Source of the DNA: Candidatus Bipolaricaulota bacterium
GTDB lineage: Bacteria > Bipolaricaulota > Bipolaricaulia > RBG-16-55-9 > DRXL01
NCBI GenBank assembly: GCA_025061735.1
Contig: JANXAU010000061.1
Location: forward strand, 1 to 55,115
DNA: 55,115 nt
Direction of reading: 5' to 3'
The notes under the pieces were generated by a model. It was not told where the DNA came from and did no database searches. It saw only the letters and a program-made list of their open reading frames with translations. Shown here one piece after another: positions 7,714-16,121 of the stretch. The translations under genes and the position numbers were made by a program. Within the stretch, counting starts at the first letter, position 1; every line of letters starts with the position of its first letter.

Positions 7714-8058
7714 ATGTTCACGGTGACGGAGAGGGCGGCTCAAGCGTTGTATCAATTTCTGCAGAGCGAGGGCAAGACCGATTATGCGTTGCGGGTGGTA
7801 GCGCAAGCGGGCGGTTGCTGCGGCCCGGCCTATGGACTGTTCTTAGAGAAAGAGATGGCCCCCGGCGATCTCGTGATTGAAGCGGGTTCGGTCAAGATCT
7901 ACGTAGATCAGATGAGCAGCGCGCTTTTAGACGAAGCCAAGCTGGACTTCATGGACGGCCCAGAGCCGGGCTTTTTTATAGATAACCCCAAGGCCCAAGG
8001 CAGCGCCTGCGGGTGCGCTAGCTCCAACGACAGCAGCGGCTGTGGCTGTGGACACTAA
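7714..8058 (+). CDS. HesB/IscA-type iron-sulfur cluster protein
   Basis: Members of this family carry Fe-S clusters or iron to apoproteins. The 114-residue protein has Cys 35/36 in GGCCGPAYGL and the C-terminal CGC pair (Cys 99 and 101) that form the expected metal site. An additional Ser/Gly-rich tail ends in a second CGC (Cys 110 and 112) followed by GH, which is longer than usual and could bind another metal. The start is set by AAAGGAG at the right distance. Proximity to molybdopterin genes suggests a link to metalloenzyme assembly, an inference only. Confidence 0.85.
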   Translation: MFTVTERAAQALYQFLQSEGKTDYALRVVAQAGGCCGPAYGLFLEKEMAPGDLVIEAGSVKIYVDQMSSALLDEAKLDFMDGPEPGFFIDNPKAQGSACGCASSNDSSGCGCGH

Positions 8059-8143
8059 GCTCTGAGTCCTCGCGGCGAGCTTGAGTGACCGATCCCGCTC
8101 AGCGAGAACGAAGGTACAGTTTTAGCTGATGGTGAACGCTGCG

Positions 8144-9145
8144 CTAATTGAGATGAAACTCGCCTTCTTGGATCAGATTCTCGAACGATTCGAGCTTCTG
8201 GCGCAGCTTCATCCCGCGCAGACGATCAATCGCTTCCTTCTCGATCTGACGGATGCGCTCGCGGCTCAACCCGAACTCTTTGCCCACCTCTTCGAGCGTC
8301 AACGGCTGCTGCCCGCTCAGGCCAAAGCGCAGCTCCAGCACCTTGCGCTCGCGCTCCGGTAGGCTCTCGATCGCCCGCCGCAGCTCTTCGTACTTGATCT
8401 GCGAGAAGGCTTCTTTCAAAGGCGAAGACTTTGTGCGCCCGATGAAGTCCCCCAACACGGAGCCTTCTTCCTCGTCGCCGATGGGCTCTTCAAACGAGCG
8501 CGTGTACGGGCTGATCTTCTTGACGCGCTCGATCTCTTCTACGGGGACCCCCAGCATCTTCGAGAGATCCTGCGACGTGGGAGGCTCGCCGTACTCTTGC
8601 ACGTACTCTTCTTCGGCCTTGTAGATGCGGCGCATCAGCTCCAGGACGTGCGTGGGGATCCGAATCGTGCGCGCTTTATCGGCGATGGCCCGGCTGATCG
8701 CCTGGCGGATCCACCAGGTCGCGTACGTGCTGAACTTATAGCCCTTGCGATAGTCAAATTTCTCGATAGCGCGCATCAGGCCGATATTGCCCTCTTGAAT
8801 CAAGTCCAAGAGCGACAACCCGCTCCCTTGATGCTTCTTGGCGATCGAGACGACCAGACGCAGATTGGCCAGCGCTAGCTGCTCGCGGGCTTGCTTATCG
8901 CCTCGGGCCACCCGCCGCGCCAGCTTCACTTCCTCCTCGCGCGTCAAGAGCGGCACCTTGCCGATCTCCTGCAGATAGAGCTTGACCAGATCCTCCGAGA
9001 GGTCTTCATCTTGCTGAAGATCGGCCTCCAGCTCCTCTTGCTCCAACTCCTCTTCGAGCTCTTCTTCGTTGTCTTTCATGTCAAAGAGCTCCATCTCTTC
9101 TTCTTCCAAAATATCGGGCATACGAATCACAGATGTCTCCTCCAT
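8144..9145 (-). CDS. rpoD: Primary RNA polymerase sigma factor (RpoD/SigA)
   Basis: This housekeeping sigma factor directs core RNA polymerase to -35/-10 promoters. It has 333 residues and lacks the long region 1.1 of large RpoD proteins; a very acidic stretch (residues about 14-55) takes its place. Region 1.2 is at about 50-80, region 2 at about 95-155 with the [13 protein letters not shown] core, region 3 at about 165-240 and region 4 at about 255-315 with the helix-turn-helix around [13 protein letters not shown] 9145 has no Shine-Dalgarno sequence; GTG 9130 lies six bases after GGAGGAG and is a good alternative start. The gene is convergent with the HesB-type gene. Confidence 0.95.
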   Translation of the reverse strand: MEETSVIRMPDILEEEEMELFDMKDNEEELEEELEQEELEADLQQDEDLSEDLVKLYLQEIGKVPLLTREEEVKLARRVARGDKQAREQLALANLRLVVSIAKKHQGSGLSLLDLIQEGNIGLMRAIEKFDYRKGYKFSTYATWWIRQAISRAIADKARTIRIPTHVLELMRRIYKAEEEYVQEYGEPPTSQDLSKMLGVPVEEIERVKKISPYTRSFEEPIGDEEEGSVLGDFIGRTKSSPLKEAFSQIKYEELRRAIESLPERERKVLELRFGLSGQQPLTLEEVGKEFGLSRERIRQIEKEAIDRLRGMKLRQKLESFENLIQEGEFHLN

Positions 9146-9263
9146 CGTGCTTTGATGTGGCTTTAATCTTATGCGTGTCTTGGCGGATTTGAACAGAGAT
9201 GCGTCTGCAGCATCCAGAGAACGTCCTTAGGCCGGTAAGACCGCATTGAGCCAAGGCAGTGCT

Positions 9264-9292
9264 ATTATAATCGTCCGAGGGGGATCTGTCAA
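9264..9292 (-). promoter_or_regulatory. Consensus promoter of rpoD
   Basis: On the minus strand TTGACA (9292-9287) and TATAAT (9269-9264) are 17 bases apart, a perfect match. The start should be near 9257, giving a leader of about 110 bases. The sigma factor gene thus uses the promoter class its own product should recognise. The rest of the rpoD-ddl gap (9293-9417) holds a weak TCGGC/GCCGA hairpin near 9336-9355 and nothing else I recognise. Confidence 0.88.
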
Positions 9293-9417
9293 TAGCTCAT
9301 CGCGATTTGCAGCATATTATGGCTGCTTTGGAATCTCGGCGTGTTTTTTAGCCGATATTTTCTTGGTGATCCCCGAAAAGGTGACCGCTGTCCGGCGCCT
9401 ACGCGATACCGGGCTCC

Positions 9418-9446
9418 TTGCTGGCCCGGCAGGATTGGGCTATAGT
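9418..9446 (+). promoter_or_regulatory. Promoter of ddl
   Basis: TTGCTG (9418-9423) and TATAGT (9441-9446) are spaced by 17 bases. Only seven bases separate the -10 box from ATG 9454, so transcription should start at or next to the A of the start codon. Confidence 0.75.
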
Positions 9447-9453
9447 GAGAGCC

Positions 9454-10422
9454 ATGAACGTTGCGCGCCAGCGGATCGGGGTGCTCATGGGGGGGCTATC
9501 GCCCGAACGGGAGGTCTCCCTGCGGTCCGGGGGGAACGTCTGTGCGGCCCTCGCGCGGCGGGGATATCGCGTCTATGCCCTCCAGATAGATCATCTCGAT
9601 CAGATCGTGCCCGCGCTCTACGAGATAGACGTGGCGTTTATCTGTCTGCACGGGGGCGTCGGCGAGGACGGCACGCTGCAAGCTCTCTTAGAAGTCTTAG
9701 GGATTCCCTACGTCGGCTCCGGGGTGCTAGCCTCCGCCCTGGCGATGAACAAGCTCCAAGCCAAGCGCGTCTTTCTCAGCCAGAAGCTGCCAACGGCCCC
9801 GTGGGTCGAGTATCGAGATGAGCTGTGGCCCGACTGGCGCGCGCGCGTAGCCCAAGAGATCGGCTTCCCGTGCGTCGTCAAGCCCGTATCGCAAGGCTCG
9901 AGCATTGGGGTTCATATCGTGCACTCGGAAGACGAGCTGATCGCGGCCTCGCAAGCGACGCGCGACGAGTTCGGGCATTTCTTTGTAGAGAAGTTCATCC
10001 CGGGGAAGGAGATCACAGCGGGGATCTTGAGAATAGACGGAGCAGATCGCGCGCTTCCGTTGATCGAGCTGCGTCCCCATCGAGAATTCTATGACTACAT
10101 CGCCAAATACACCCCCGGCGCGTGCGATTTTATCATCCCCGCCGAGCTAGACCCCCAGACGACCCTGAAAGTCCAAGAGACCGCGCTCCGCGCTCATCAC
10201 GCCTTGGGATGCTTTGGCTTCTCCAGAGTAGATCTGCGCGTGACGCCCCAAGGCGAGCCATATCTGCTCGAGATCAACACCCTGCCCGGCATGACCGACA
10301 CTTCAGACCTCCCTAAGGCCGCTGCCGCCCTAGGCATCGGCTTTGACGATCTGGTCGAGAGAATGCTCCAGACCGCCTTCGAGAAAGAACAACTCAAACC
10401 TAAGCCTGCCGTCAAGAGCTGA
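9454..10422 (+). CDS. ddl: D-alanine--D-alanine ligase
   Basis: This cytoplasmic ATP-grasp enzyme joins two D-Ala for peptidoglycan precursors. The 322 residues include the N-terminal GGLSPEREVSLRSG motif, the central ATP-grasp region with FPCVVKPVSQGSS, and the C-terminal Mg-binding and dipeptide-binding segment EINTLPGMT. ATG 9454 is preferred because the promoter ends at 9446; the longer frame from TTG 9418 begins inside the -35 box. No mur genes are adjacent. The gene stands alone between rpoD and a TetR-regulated set. Confidence 0.94.
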   Translation: MNVARQRIGVLMGGLSPEREVSLRSGGNVCAALARRGYRVYALQIDHLDQIVPALYEIDVAFICLHGGVGEDGTLQALLEVLGIPYVGSGVLASALAMNKLQAKRVFLSQKLPTAPWVEYRDELWPDWRARVAQEIGFPCVVKPVSQGSSIGVHIVHSEDELIAASQATRDEFGHFFVEKFIPGKEITAGILRIDGADRALPLIELRPHREFYDYIAKYTPGACDFIIPAELDPQTTLKVQETALRAHHALGCFGFSRVDLRVTPQGEPYLLEINTLPGMTDTSDLPKAAAALGIGFDDLVERMLQTAFEKEQLKPKPAVKS

Positions 10423-10480
10423 CCAGATCCGTTTCAGCTCTTATCTTCTCTTCACGTTCTTTAACTTATGATCTTCGTCA

Positions 10481-10509
10481 TTGACACCTCATCTTTCGGC
10501 GGGTAGACT
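10481..10509 (+). promoter_or_regulatory. Promoter of the TetR-RND operon
   Basis: TTGACA (10481-10486) and TAGACT (10504-10509) are 17 bases apart. Transcription should start near 10516, at the left edge of the inverted repeat that follows. The preceding gap (10423-10480) holds only a T-rich stretch without a clear hairpin. Confidence 0.8.
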
Positions 10510-10514
10510 GTCGA

Positions 10515-10549
10515 TTGACCGGTCGGTCGAAAACAGACCGATCCGTCAA
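10515..10549. promoter_or_regulatory. Probable TetR operator
   Basis: Two 14-base half-sites (10515-10528 and 10536-10549) match as an inverted repeat at 12 of 14 positions around a 7-base spacer. The left arm starts TTGACCGGTCGG. The site covers the predicted transcription start and ends three bases before the tetR ATG, the layout of an autorepressor operator. Confidence 0.75.
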
Positions 10550-10552
10550 ACC

Positions 10553-11197
10553 ATGAGCACTCAAGAACGCCGGCTGCGGGAGAAAGAAGAGCGCTTCGCC
10601 GCGATCCGCCGCGCGGCCACCGCGATCTTCGCTGCCAAGGGCCTCCAAGAAGCCACGATGGACGAGATCGCGCAGCTCGCCCAGTTGAGCAAGGGCACGA
10701 TCTATTATTACTACCCGTCCAAAGAGGCGCTGATCGAAGACTTGGTGAAATCGAATCTTCCGCTCTTCTTTGAAGGCCTCTGCGACGGGTCAGCCGCTAC
10801 GCCCTTGGCCCTCAGTGAGGGGATCGTCGCGCGCTTTCTCGAGCGCTTCGCGGCCCATCCCGAGGCGTTCAAGGTGCTCTATCTCGTCTTGGCCGAGGGG
10901 ACAGACCCCAGATCCGATCGTTCGTTACGCCTTCAGGGCGCTATAGATGCTTTTCGTATCGCTCATCTGCATTGGCTGGTGGAGCTAGAAGAGCACGTGC
11001 GCCCGCTGCTACAACATAATTCAGAACTCTCCGTGCGCGAGGTCGTGGATTTTGTCGGCACCCACTTTCACGGGATTCTGATGATGGCCGTCTCGGGTCG
11101 GGATCTCGCCAAGATTCGAGAGGAGTCTGGGCGCGTCCTGCGCGCCTTCTTCAAAGCATCTCACAGTAAAGCACCAAAGGAGGTTGACGCTCTATGA
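10553..11197 (+). CDS. TetR/AcrR-family transcriptional regulator
   Basis: This is a 214-residue repressor-type regulator. The N-terminal helix-turn-helix includes MDEIAQLAQLSKGTIYYYY, typical of the family; the C-terminal ligand-binding domain is all-helical and divergent, so the inducer cannot be guessed. ATG 10553 is chosen because the promoter and operator occupy 10481-10549. Its stop overlaps the next gene's ATG (ATGA at 11194-11197). It likely controls itself and the downstream secreted protein, RND transporter and calcium-repeat protein. Confidence 0.92.
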   Translation: MSTQERRLREKEERFAAIRRAATAIFAAKGLQEATMDEIAQLAQLSKGTIYYYYPSKEALIEDLVKSNLPLFFEGLCDGSAATPLALSEGIVARFLERFAAHPEAFKVLYLVLAEGTDPRSDRSLRLQGAIDAFRIAHLHWLVELEEHVRPLLQHNSELSVREVVDFVGTHFHGILMMAVSGRDLAKIREESGRVLRAFFKASHSKAPKEVDAL

Positions 11198-12156
11198 CCC
11201 TGCGTCTGTGGATCGGACTAGCGCTTGCGATAGCTCTGTTAGCAAGCATGAACTCTGCGGTCGCCCAAACTCGCCCCTTTGCGCTCGACGAGATCGTCCC
11301 GCAGTATCCCGAAGGATACACGCGCGTCCTCGCGGCCGATATCGCCGTTCTGTTGCAGACTCCCGCCCTCAATCAAGGGCTGATGAACCCACTCGCTGCG
11401 GCTCGTCATCCCCTTAACGGCATCCGCCAGGCGATCGAGCTGTTCAAGCTCGATCTGGGACGCATCCCATGGGTTGCGCACGGGGCTGGGCCGAATCTCT
11501 CGAGTTTTTCGGCGATTCACGGGGCACCCGCTCCTCAAGTCCTAGGAGCGCTCCAAGGGCTGAAAGCCGCGACGGGCGCGCCGGGATCGCCCTATCAAGA
11601 GTGGGAGCAAGTCGATTTAGGGGGAGTCCCCGCGGTCTTCATCGGCGCGGTCTTCGGCCCGATCCCCATTCAGTATGCGTATCTGCCCTTGGGGATTCAG
11701 TTGTGGTTCGGCACGGAGATCGGTCTGGGCGGGCCGCCCAACAAGGCACGCCTGCGCGAATCGGCACACAAGATCGCCGCGCGTTTGCAGGGGCGTGGTG
11801 AGGTCTTTGGCGAATTCGTTGCGGCTTACCCGACGCGCGGCGGCACGATCGCGTATGTTCGTCTCACAGACTCTCTCAAAGACAAGCCCGTCGAGCGCGA
11901 CGAAGAAGCCATGAGCTACAGCGTCGCGTTCGATGGCACGACGGCGCGCGTGCGCTTCCATCTGCGCTTTCTCACCGAAGCTGCGGCCAGCGCGGCGCAC
12001 GCGAATTTAAGAGCGGGGAGAAGCCCCTATCTCGCTCAAGACTTATATCGTGCAGAACTGATCGGCGTGCAACAGAGCGGGCGCTTCTTAGATATCGAGG
12101 TGCGCACCGATCTGCGGGGAGTCGTCGGTCTTCTGGTCTTGACCATGCCGTTATAG
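11194..12156 (+). CDS. Secreted protein of unknown function
   Basis: The 320-residue product begins with a clear signal peptide (hydrophobic residues 5-20, cleavage likely after AVA at residue 24). The mature part is rich in Ala, Gly and Leu without a family I can name. AAAGGAGG (11176-11183) lies 10 bases before the ATG. Its place between a TetR regulator and an RND transporter suggests an extracytoplasmic partner of that transporter, an inference from order only. Confidence 0.8.
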   Translation: MTLRLWIGLALAIALLASMNSAVAQTRPFALDEIVPQYPEGYTRVLAADIAVLLQTPALNQGLMNPLAAARHPLNGIRQAIELFKLDLGRIPWVAHGAGPNLSSFSAIHGAPAPQVLGALQGLKAATGAPGSPYQEWEQVDLGGVPAVFIGAVFGPIPIQYAYLPLGIQLWFGTEIGLGGPPNKARLRESAHKIAARLQGRGEVFGEFVAAYPTRGGTIAYVRLTDSLKDKPVERDEEAMSYSVAFDGTTARVRFHLRFLTEAAASAAHANLRAGRSPYLAQDLYRAELIGVQQSGRFLDIEVRTDLRGVVGLLVLTMPL

Positions 12157-12164
12157 CGTTCGAC

Positions 12165-12213
12165 CCCCTCTTGGAGATGGGAAGCGCTCTTCGCTTCCCA
12201 TCTCGTAGAGGGG
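12165..12213 (+). other. Long stem-loop before the RND gene
   Basis: A 13 bp perfect stem (12174-12186 with 12192-12204, loop of five bases) is extended by a second perfect 7 bp stem (12165-12171 with 12207-12213) across a 2x2 internal loop. It ends two bases before the GGAGG (12216-12220) of the RND gene. No T-run follows, so it looks like an mRNA processing, stabilising or translation-control element. Confidence 0.7.
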
Positions 12214-12226
12214 ATGGAGGCGAACC

Positions 12227-14782
12227 ATGCGCGCTTCGTTGGCGATCATCGGCGCAGCGGCGGCACGAGCGCCTCGTCTGGTGCTTCTGCTCTTGGCGCT
12301 CGTGACGCTCTTCTTTGCGGTGGGGCTGACGAAGCTGCGCATCGCCAACGATCCCCAAGAGTTTCTCCCTGAGCATCCCCGCGTCGAGGCCGCGCGTCTC
12401 ATTGAGCGCGAGTTTGGCGCTGGGAACTTCTCACATCTCATCACGGTGCGCTTCGCGCCGAAAGAGCCCTACACAATTGAGTCCCCCGAAGCGATCCTAG
12501 AGATGGAAGCCGTGCTGCAGGCGCTGCGCGCCGTGCCGGGGATCGTCTCCGCCGAGGGGATTCCCGATTTTGTCAAGTTTGTGCGTTCGGGACTGCACGG
12601 CTTCGACCAACGCTACTACAGTCTGCCTGCCAACGGCGACGAGCTGGGCTATTCGTTTGAAGAGCTGATCCGCATGGCCTTTCAGCGCATGGCCTTGCTC
12701 AAGAGATTTACGTCTCAGGCGGGCACGGCCCTCGCCACGGCTACGGTTGCTAAAGACGCTGATATTGTAAAAGTAGCGCAGAGGGTGAAAGCGGCGTTAG
12801 CTCCCGTGCAAGAGCGCGCTCTAGCTCTAGAGATCGGTCCCGTCAGCTACGGCGAAACGCTCGACGTCTTCAACCGCACCACCCAGCGCGATCTGAGATG
12901 GCTGACGCCGTTGGTCTTTGTCTTTATCGTCGTGACTTTAGCGTGGGCCTTTCGCTTGACGCGCCCGCGCGATCTTGGCTTAGCGGGCGTCTTGGTGCTG
13001 GCCGGGGTAGGAGCCACTCTCGGGCCTGAGTTCTTCTCGGGCTGGACGCTGTCGGTGGAGATCGTAAGCCTCGTGACGTTTGCTGTGACCATTCTTGGAA
13101 CATATAAGCGTTTGAACAGTCTTTATCTGACGTTGGCCGTGATTACGCTTTCGGGGGTGTGGGCGTTTGGGCTGATGGGCTGGCTGGGAGTGCCGCTCAA
13201 CTTCCTGATGGCTGCGGTGCTCCCGTTGTTGATGGGCATCGGCGACGATTACGCGATCCACTTGCTGCACCGCTACGAAGAAGAACGCTGCAAAGGGCGC
13301 GACGGCCCCCAAGCCGTAGGAGTCGCGCTCGACCGCACAGGGCGCGCTCTAGTCATCACGACGTTGACCACAGTAGCGGGATTTATCTCGCTCTTCTTTG
13401 CGCCCAGCCCTCCCGTCCAATGGTTCGGTCTCTTGGCTGCTTTTTCGATCGTCAGCGCGTTCGTGATCACGGTGACGCTCATCCCCGCGGCCAAGCACTG
13501 GTTCCCCGAGGGCACGCGCGTTGAGCCGTGGACGCGCGAACGGCTCTTCGCTCATCCCCTCGACAGCTTGGTCAGCCGTTGGCTGTCGGGCTACGCGCGG
13601 CTGGTGCAGAATCGCCGCGTCGCTCTAGGCGCTTTGATCGTTGGGATCGTCCTTGGTCTGTTGGGCTATTGGCAGGGCCACTCGTTCCAGACGTATTCGG
13701 TCGATTATCGCCATCTCTTGCCTCAAGAGTACCCCATCGTTCGGCTCTACGACCAGATCAACGACGAGTTCAGAACGTATGACGAGGTTCAGATCTTACT
13801 GAAGGGCGATATCGTGCGCTTCGGCGTGATGAGGCTCTTGCTCAAAGAGATCCCTGAGGCCCTTGGCGCTTCGCCCTATGCGCACAAGGTGACGAGCATC
13901 GCGCACTATATAGATGACGTGCGTGCCGCTCATCCGCAACTGTCGCAAGGCTTTCTGGAGCGCTTTGTCGAAGACCCCGACGCGGCTTATCGCTGGATAA
14001 TATCTGAGATCTTTGCGCAAGAGTCGCTGCGCTGGCGCGCTGAAATGTATATTTCAGAGGGTCTTGCGGTCGTGCGCGTTAACACGATGCGCTTTGCCGA
14101 TCAAGCCGGGATCGCGCGCGTCACCCAAGATATAGCAGAACGTCTCGAACCCGTGATCGCCAAGCTCCAAGCCTTGGGTCTCTCTGTCGAACTGACGGGG
14201 GTGCCCTATCTGGAAGAGCTGGGGTTGGAGACGCTCCGTCAGTCGTTCGTGCAATCGCTGATCATAGCGTTTGGGCTTTGTTTTGTCGTCATGGCGCTCA
14301 TCTTGAGATCGGCGCTGTGGGGAGCAACGGCGCTCTTTCCCATGACGCTGACGACGGGATTGCTCTTGGGGACGGTCACGCTGCTGCGCTTAGAGCTTAA
14401 CGCCGCGACGGCCATCGTCGCAGCGATCAGCATCGGCCTGGGAGTGGACTATGCCGTGCATCTGTTGCAGAGATTCTTAGAAGAGCGCGATCTGGCCAAA
14501 GCGACGGCTCGCACGGGCGAAGCGCTGTTTGCGTCGTTCGTCACGACGGCTTCGGCCTTCTTTGTGCTCTTGGCCGCTACGATCATCTGGAACCGCGCGT
14601 TCGGACTCTTGGTCGGATTGGCCGTCTCGTATGCGTTTGCAGCTACCGTGCTCTTCTTCCCCGCGCTGATCTCTCTGATCACAAGCGCGCGTTCAAGATG
14701 GGAAAACGCTGATAAAAATATAGACGGGAATTTTTCGCCCAGCTCTCTTCTCCAAGAGAGAAGGGTATCTACGCATCACTAA
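12227..14782 (+). CDS. RND-superfamily (MMPL/HAE3-like) transporter
   Basis: This is an 851-residue inner-membrane exporter powered by ion flow. It has two homologous halves, each with one N-terminal membrane segment, a large extracytoplasmic loop and a membrane bundle. Acidic motifs GIGDDYAIH (first half) and GLGVDYAVH (second half) lie in the membrane segments that carry the proton-relay Asp in the superfamily. About 50 extra residues with two hydrophobic stretches seem to be inserted after the second membrane segment of half one. GGAGG lies six bases before the ATG. The cargo is unknown; lipids or hydrophobic compounds are common for this class. Confidence 0.9.
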   Translation: MRASLAIIGAAAARAPRLVLLLLALVTLFFAVGLTKLRIANDPQEFLPEHPRVEAARLIEREFGAGNFSHLITVRFAPKEPYTIESPEAILEMEAVLQALRAVPGIVSAEGIPDFVKFVRSGLHGFDQRYYSLPANGDELGYSFEELIRMAFQRMALLKRFTSQAGTALATATVAKDADIVKVAQRVKAALAPVQERALALEIGPVSYGETLDVFNRTTQRDLRWLTPLVFVFIVVTLAWAFRLTRPRDLGLAGVLVLAGVGATLGPEFFSGWTLSVEIVSLVTFAVTILGTYKRLNSLYLTLAVITLSGVWAFGLMGWLGVPLNFLMAAVLPLLMGIGDDYAIHLLHRYEEERCKGRDGPQAVGVALDRTGRALVITTLTTVAGFISLFFAPSPPVQWFGLLAAFSIVSAFVITVTLIPAAKHWFPEGTRVEPWTRERLFAHPLDSLVSRWLSGYARLVQNRRVALGALIVGIVLGLLGYWQGHSFQTYSVDYRHLLPQEYPIVRLYDQINDEFRTYDEVQILLKGDIVRFGVMRLLLKEIPEALGASPYAHKVTSIAHYIDDVRAAHPQLSQGFLERFVEDPDAAYRWIISEIFAQESLRWRAEMYISEGLAVVRVNTMRFADQAGIARVTQDIAERLEPVIAKLQALGLSVELTGVPYLEELGLETLRQSFVQSLIIAFGLCFVVMALILRSALWGATALFPMTLTTGLLLGTVTLLRLELNAATAIVAAISIGLGVDYAVHLLQRFLEERDLAKATARTGEALFASFVTTASAFFVLLAATIIWNRAFGLLVGLAVSYAFAATVLFFPALISLITSARSRWENADKNIDGNFSPSSLLQERRVSTHH

Positions 14783-14801
14783 CTTAAAGGAGGCGAGACC
14801 C

Positions 14802-15767
14802 ATGCGTGTTCTCTTCACTCTAGCGCTCATCACAGCGCTGCTAGCCCTAGACGCTATCGCCCAAGACTCGGACAACGACGGCCTTACAGATGCCCAAGAG
14901 CGAATCTTGGGCACCGACCCGAACAAACCCGATACCGACGGCGACGGCCTTCTCGACGGCGAAGAGTATTTCGTCTACTTTACGACACCCACCAAAGCCG
15001 ACACCGACGAGGACGGCCTCAATGATAAACAAGACCCCTATCCCCGCTGGCTGCGCTACGAAGACCTCAACGGCGTGGCCATCAGCACGGATCGCATTCT
15101 CCAGGGGCCTCAGGGCCTCAGGCTCCATCAAGTCGTTGAAGTGCGAGCCGGTAACGTCATCACGACCGATTGGTACAACTTTCTCCACCCCGACTTCACC
15201 ATGCGCGAGGCGCGCTTTACCATCAAGTTCGACTTCCTCGACCCCAACCGCCCCGACTACCAAGGAGAGGGATACTATAAGCCCGTAGATGCTAATCAAA
15301 TGGAGATTCTCTTGCCTACGTACGAAGGGATCTTCCGAGCGACGATCCCCTGGCCGGGGCGCGCCATGGCCTACAACGATTGGATCTATCATCTCTACAG
15401 CAAGCCGCTGCAGGTGGGGCAGACCTACGAGTACAACGTCTTCTTCTCCGAAGTGATCCGCTGGGGGGAAGAACCCTTCGCGCGCGCGCGCTCCGAAGTC
15501 CTCAGCACCGAGCGCATCCCTCTGGAGACCAGGCTCGGGCGTCGAGAATATACGGCCTATAGAGTGCGAACGGTCTTCAAGTTCGCGCCCTTCAAAGACC
15601 CGTTCTTCAGGACGTTCTTGGCGCCCGACTACGAACTCGTGCTACAAGCGTTCTTCACGGTGGGGGAGACTCCCCAAAAACAGACGCTGCTTCGCTACAC
15701 GACCCCGTTCTTCCGGATCACCCCGACGAAGTCGGTGGGGTTTTCGGATTTTATCGTGAGGCACTAG
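14802..15767 (+). CDS. Secreted protein with calcium-binding (thrombospondin type 3-like) repeats
   Basis: The 321-residue product has a signal peptide (cleavage likely after AIA at residue 20) directly followed by three acidic repeats: [18 protein letters not shown] and DTDEDGLND (residues 22-76). Such repeats bind calcium and often act as rigid linkers or anchors. The remaining 240 residues match no family I can name. AAAGGAGG (14785-14792) precedes the ATG. It is the last gene of the TetR-RND set, and its stop overlaps that of rplQ on the other strand by three bases. Confidence 0.82.
   Translation: MRVLFTLALITALLALDAIAQDSDNDGLTDAQERILGTDPNKPDTDGDGLLDGEEYFVYFTTPTKADTDEDGLNDKQDPYPRWLRYEDLNGVAISTDRILQGPQGLRLHQVVEVRAGNVITTDWYNFLHPDFTMREARFTIKFDFLDPNRPDYQGEGYYKPVDANQMEILLPTYEGIFRATIPWPGRAMAYNDWIYHLYSKPLQVGQTYEYNVFFSEVIRWGEEPFARARSEVLSTERIPLETRLGRREYTAYRVRTVFKFAPFKDPFFRTFLAPDYELVLQAFFTVGETPQKQTLLRYTTPFFRITPTKSVGFSDFIVRH
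15721..15744 (+). terminator. Candidate intrinsic terminator inside the gene end
   Basis: CCCCGAC (15721-15727), a three-base loop and GTCGGTGGGG (15731-15740) form a GC-rich stem with one bulge, followed by TTTTCGGATTTT. It lies within the last 16 codons of the calcium-repeat gene. On the opposite strand no T-run follows, so it would stop only the plus-strand transcript. Confidence 0.5.
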
Positions 15768-16114
15768 ACCCACGTCAGGCGCGCCAACTCCGCGCCGTCG
15801 CCGGGGCGGGGAGGGAGCTTTAAGACGCGCGTGTAGCCGCCGGTGCGCCCCATATACTTGGGTCCAAGCTCCGCGAAGAGCTTGTCGGTCAGCTTGGGAT
15901 CTTGCAAGATGGCAAAGGCTTGACGACGCGCGTGGGGGGTGTTGCGCTTGGCCAACGTGATCAAGCGCTCGGCGAGTCGGGCGCCCTCCTTCGCCCGGGC
16001 GACCGTCGTGTCCACCTTGCCGTGATCAATGAGCTCCTTGGCGAGGTTCTTCAGCAACATCTTGCGATGCTGCGGATCGCGGTTGAGCTTGCGAAATCCC
16101 TTGCGATGCCACAT
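15764..16114 (-). CDS. rplQ: 50S ribosomal protein L17
   Basis: L17 binds the 50S subunit near the peptide exit. The 116 residues open with the family signature [16 protein letters not shown] and cover the full length. It is the last gene of the ribosomal block, seven bases after rpoA. Its stop codon overlaps the convergent gene at 15764-15767, so no intergenic terminator exists here. Confidence 0.96.
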   Translation of the reverse strand: MWHRKGFRKLNRDPQHRKMLLKNLAKELIDHGKVDTTVARAKEGARLAERLITLAKRNTPHARRQAFAILQDPKLTDKLFAELGPKYMGRTGGYTRVLKLPPRPGDGAELARLTWV

Positions 16115-16121
16115 AAAGAGA

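Noticed and set aside
8059-8143. Intrinsic terminator between the HesB-type gene and rpoD
   Set aside because: The gap has only a short CTCG/CGAG hairpin and no T-run in either direction.
9266-9271. TATAAT on the + strand within the rpoD promoter
   Set aside because: It arises from the symmetric ATTATAAT; the nearest -35-like TTGAGC is only 14 bases away and ddl has a better promoter at 9418.
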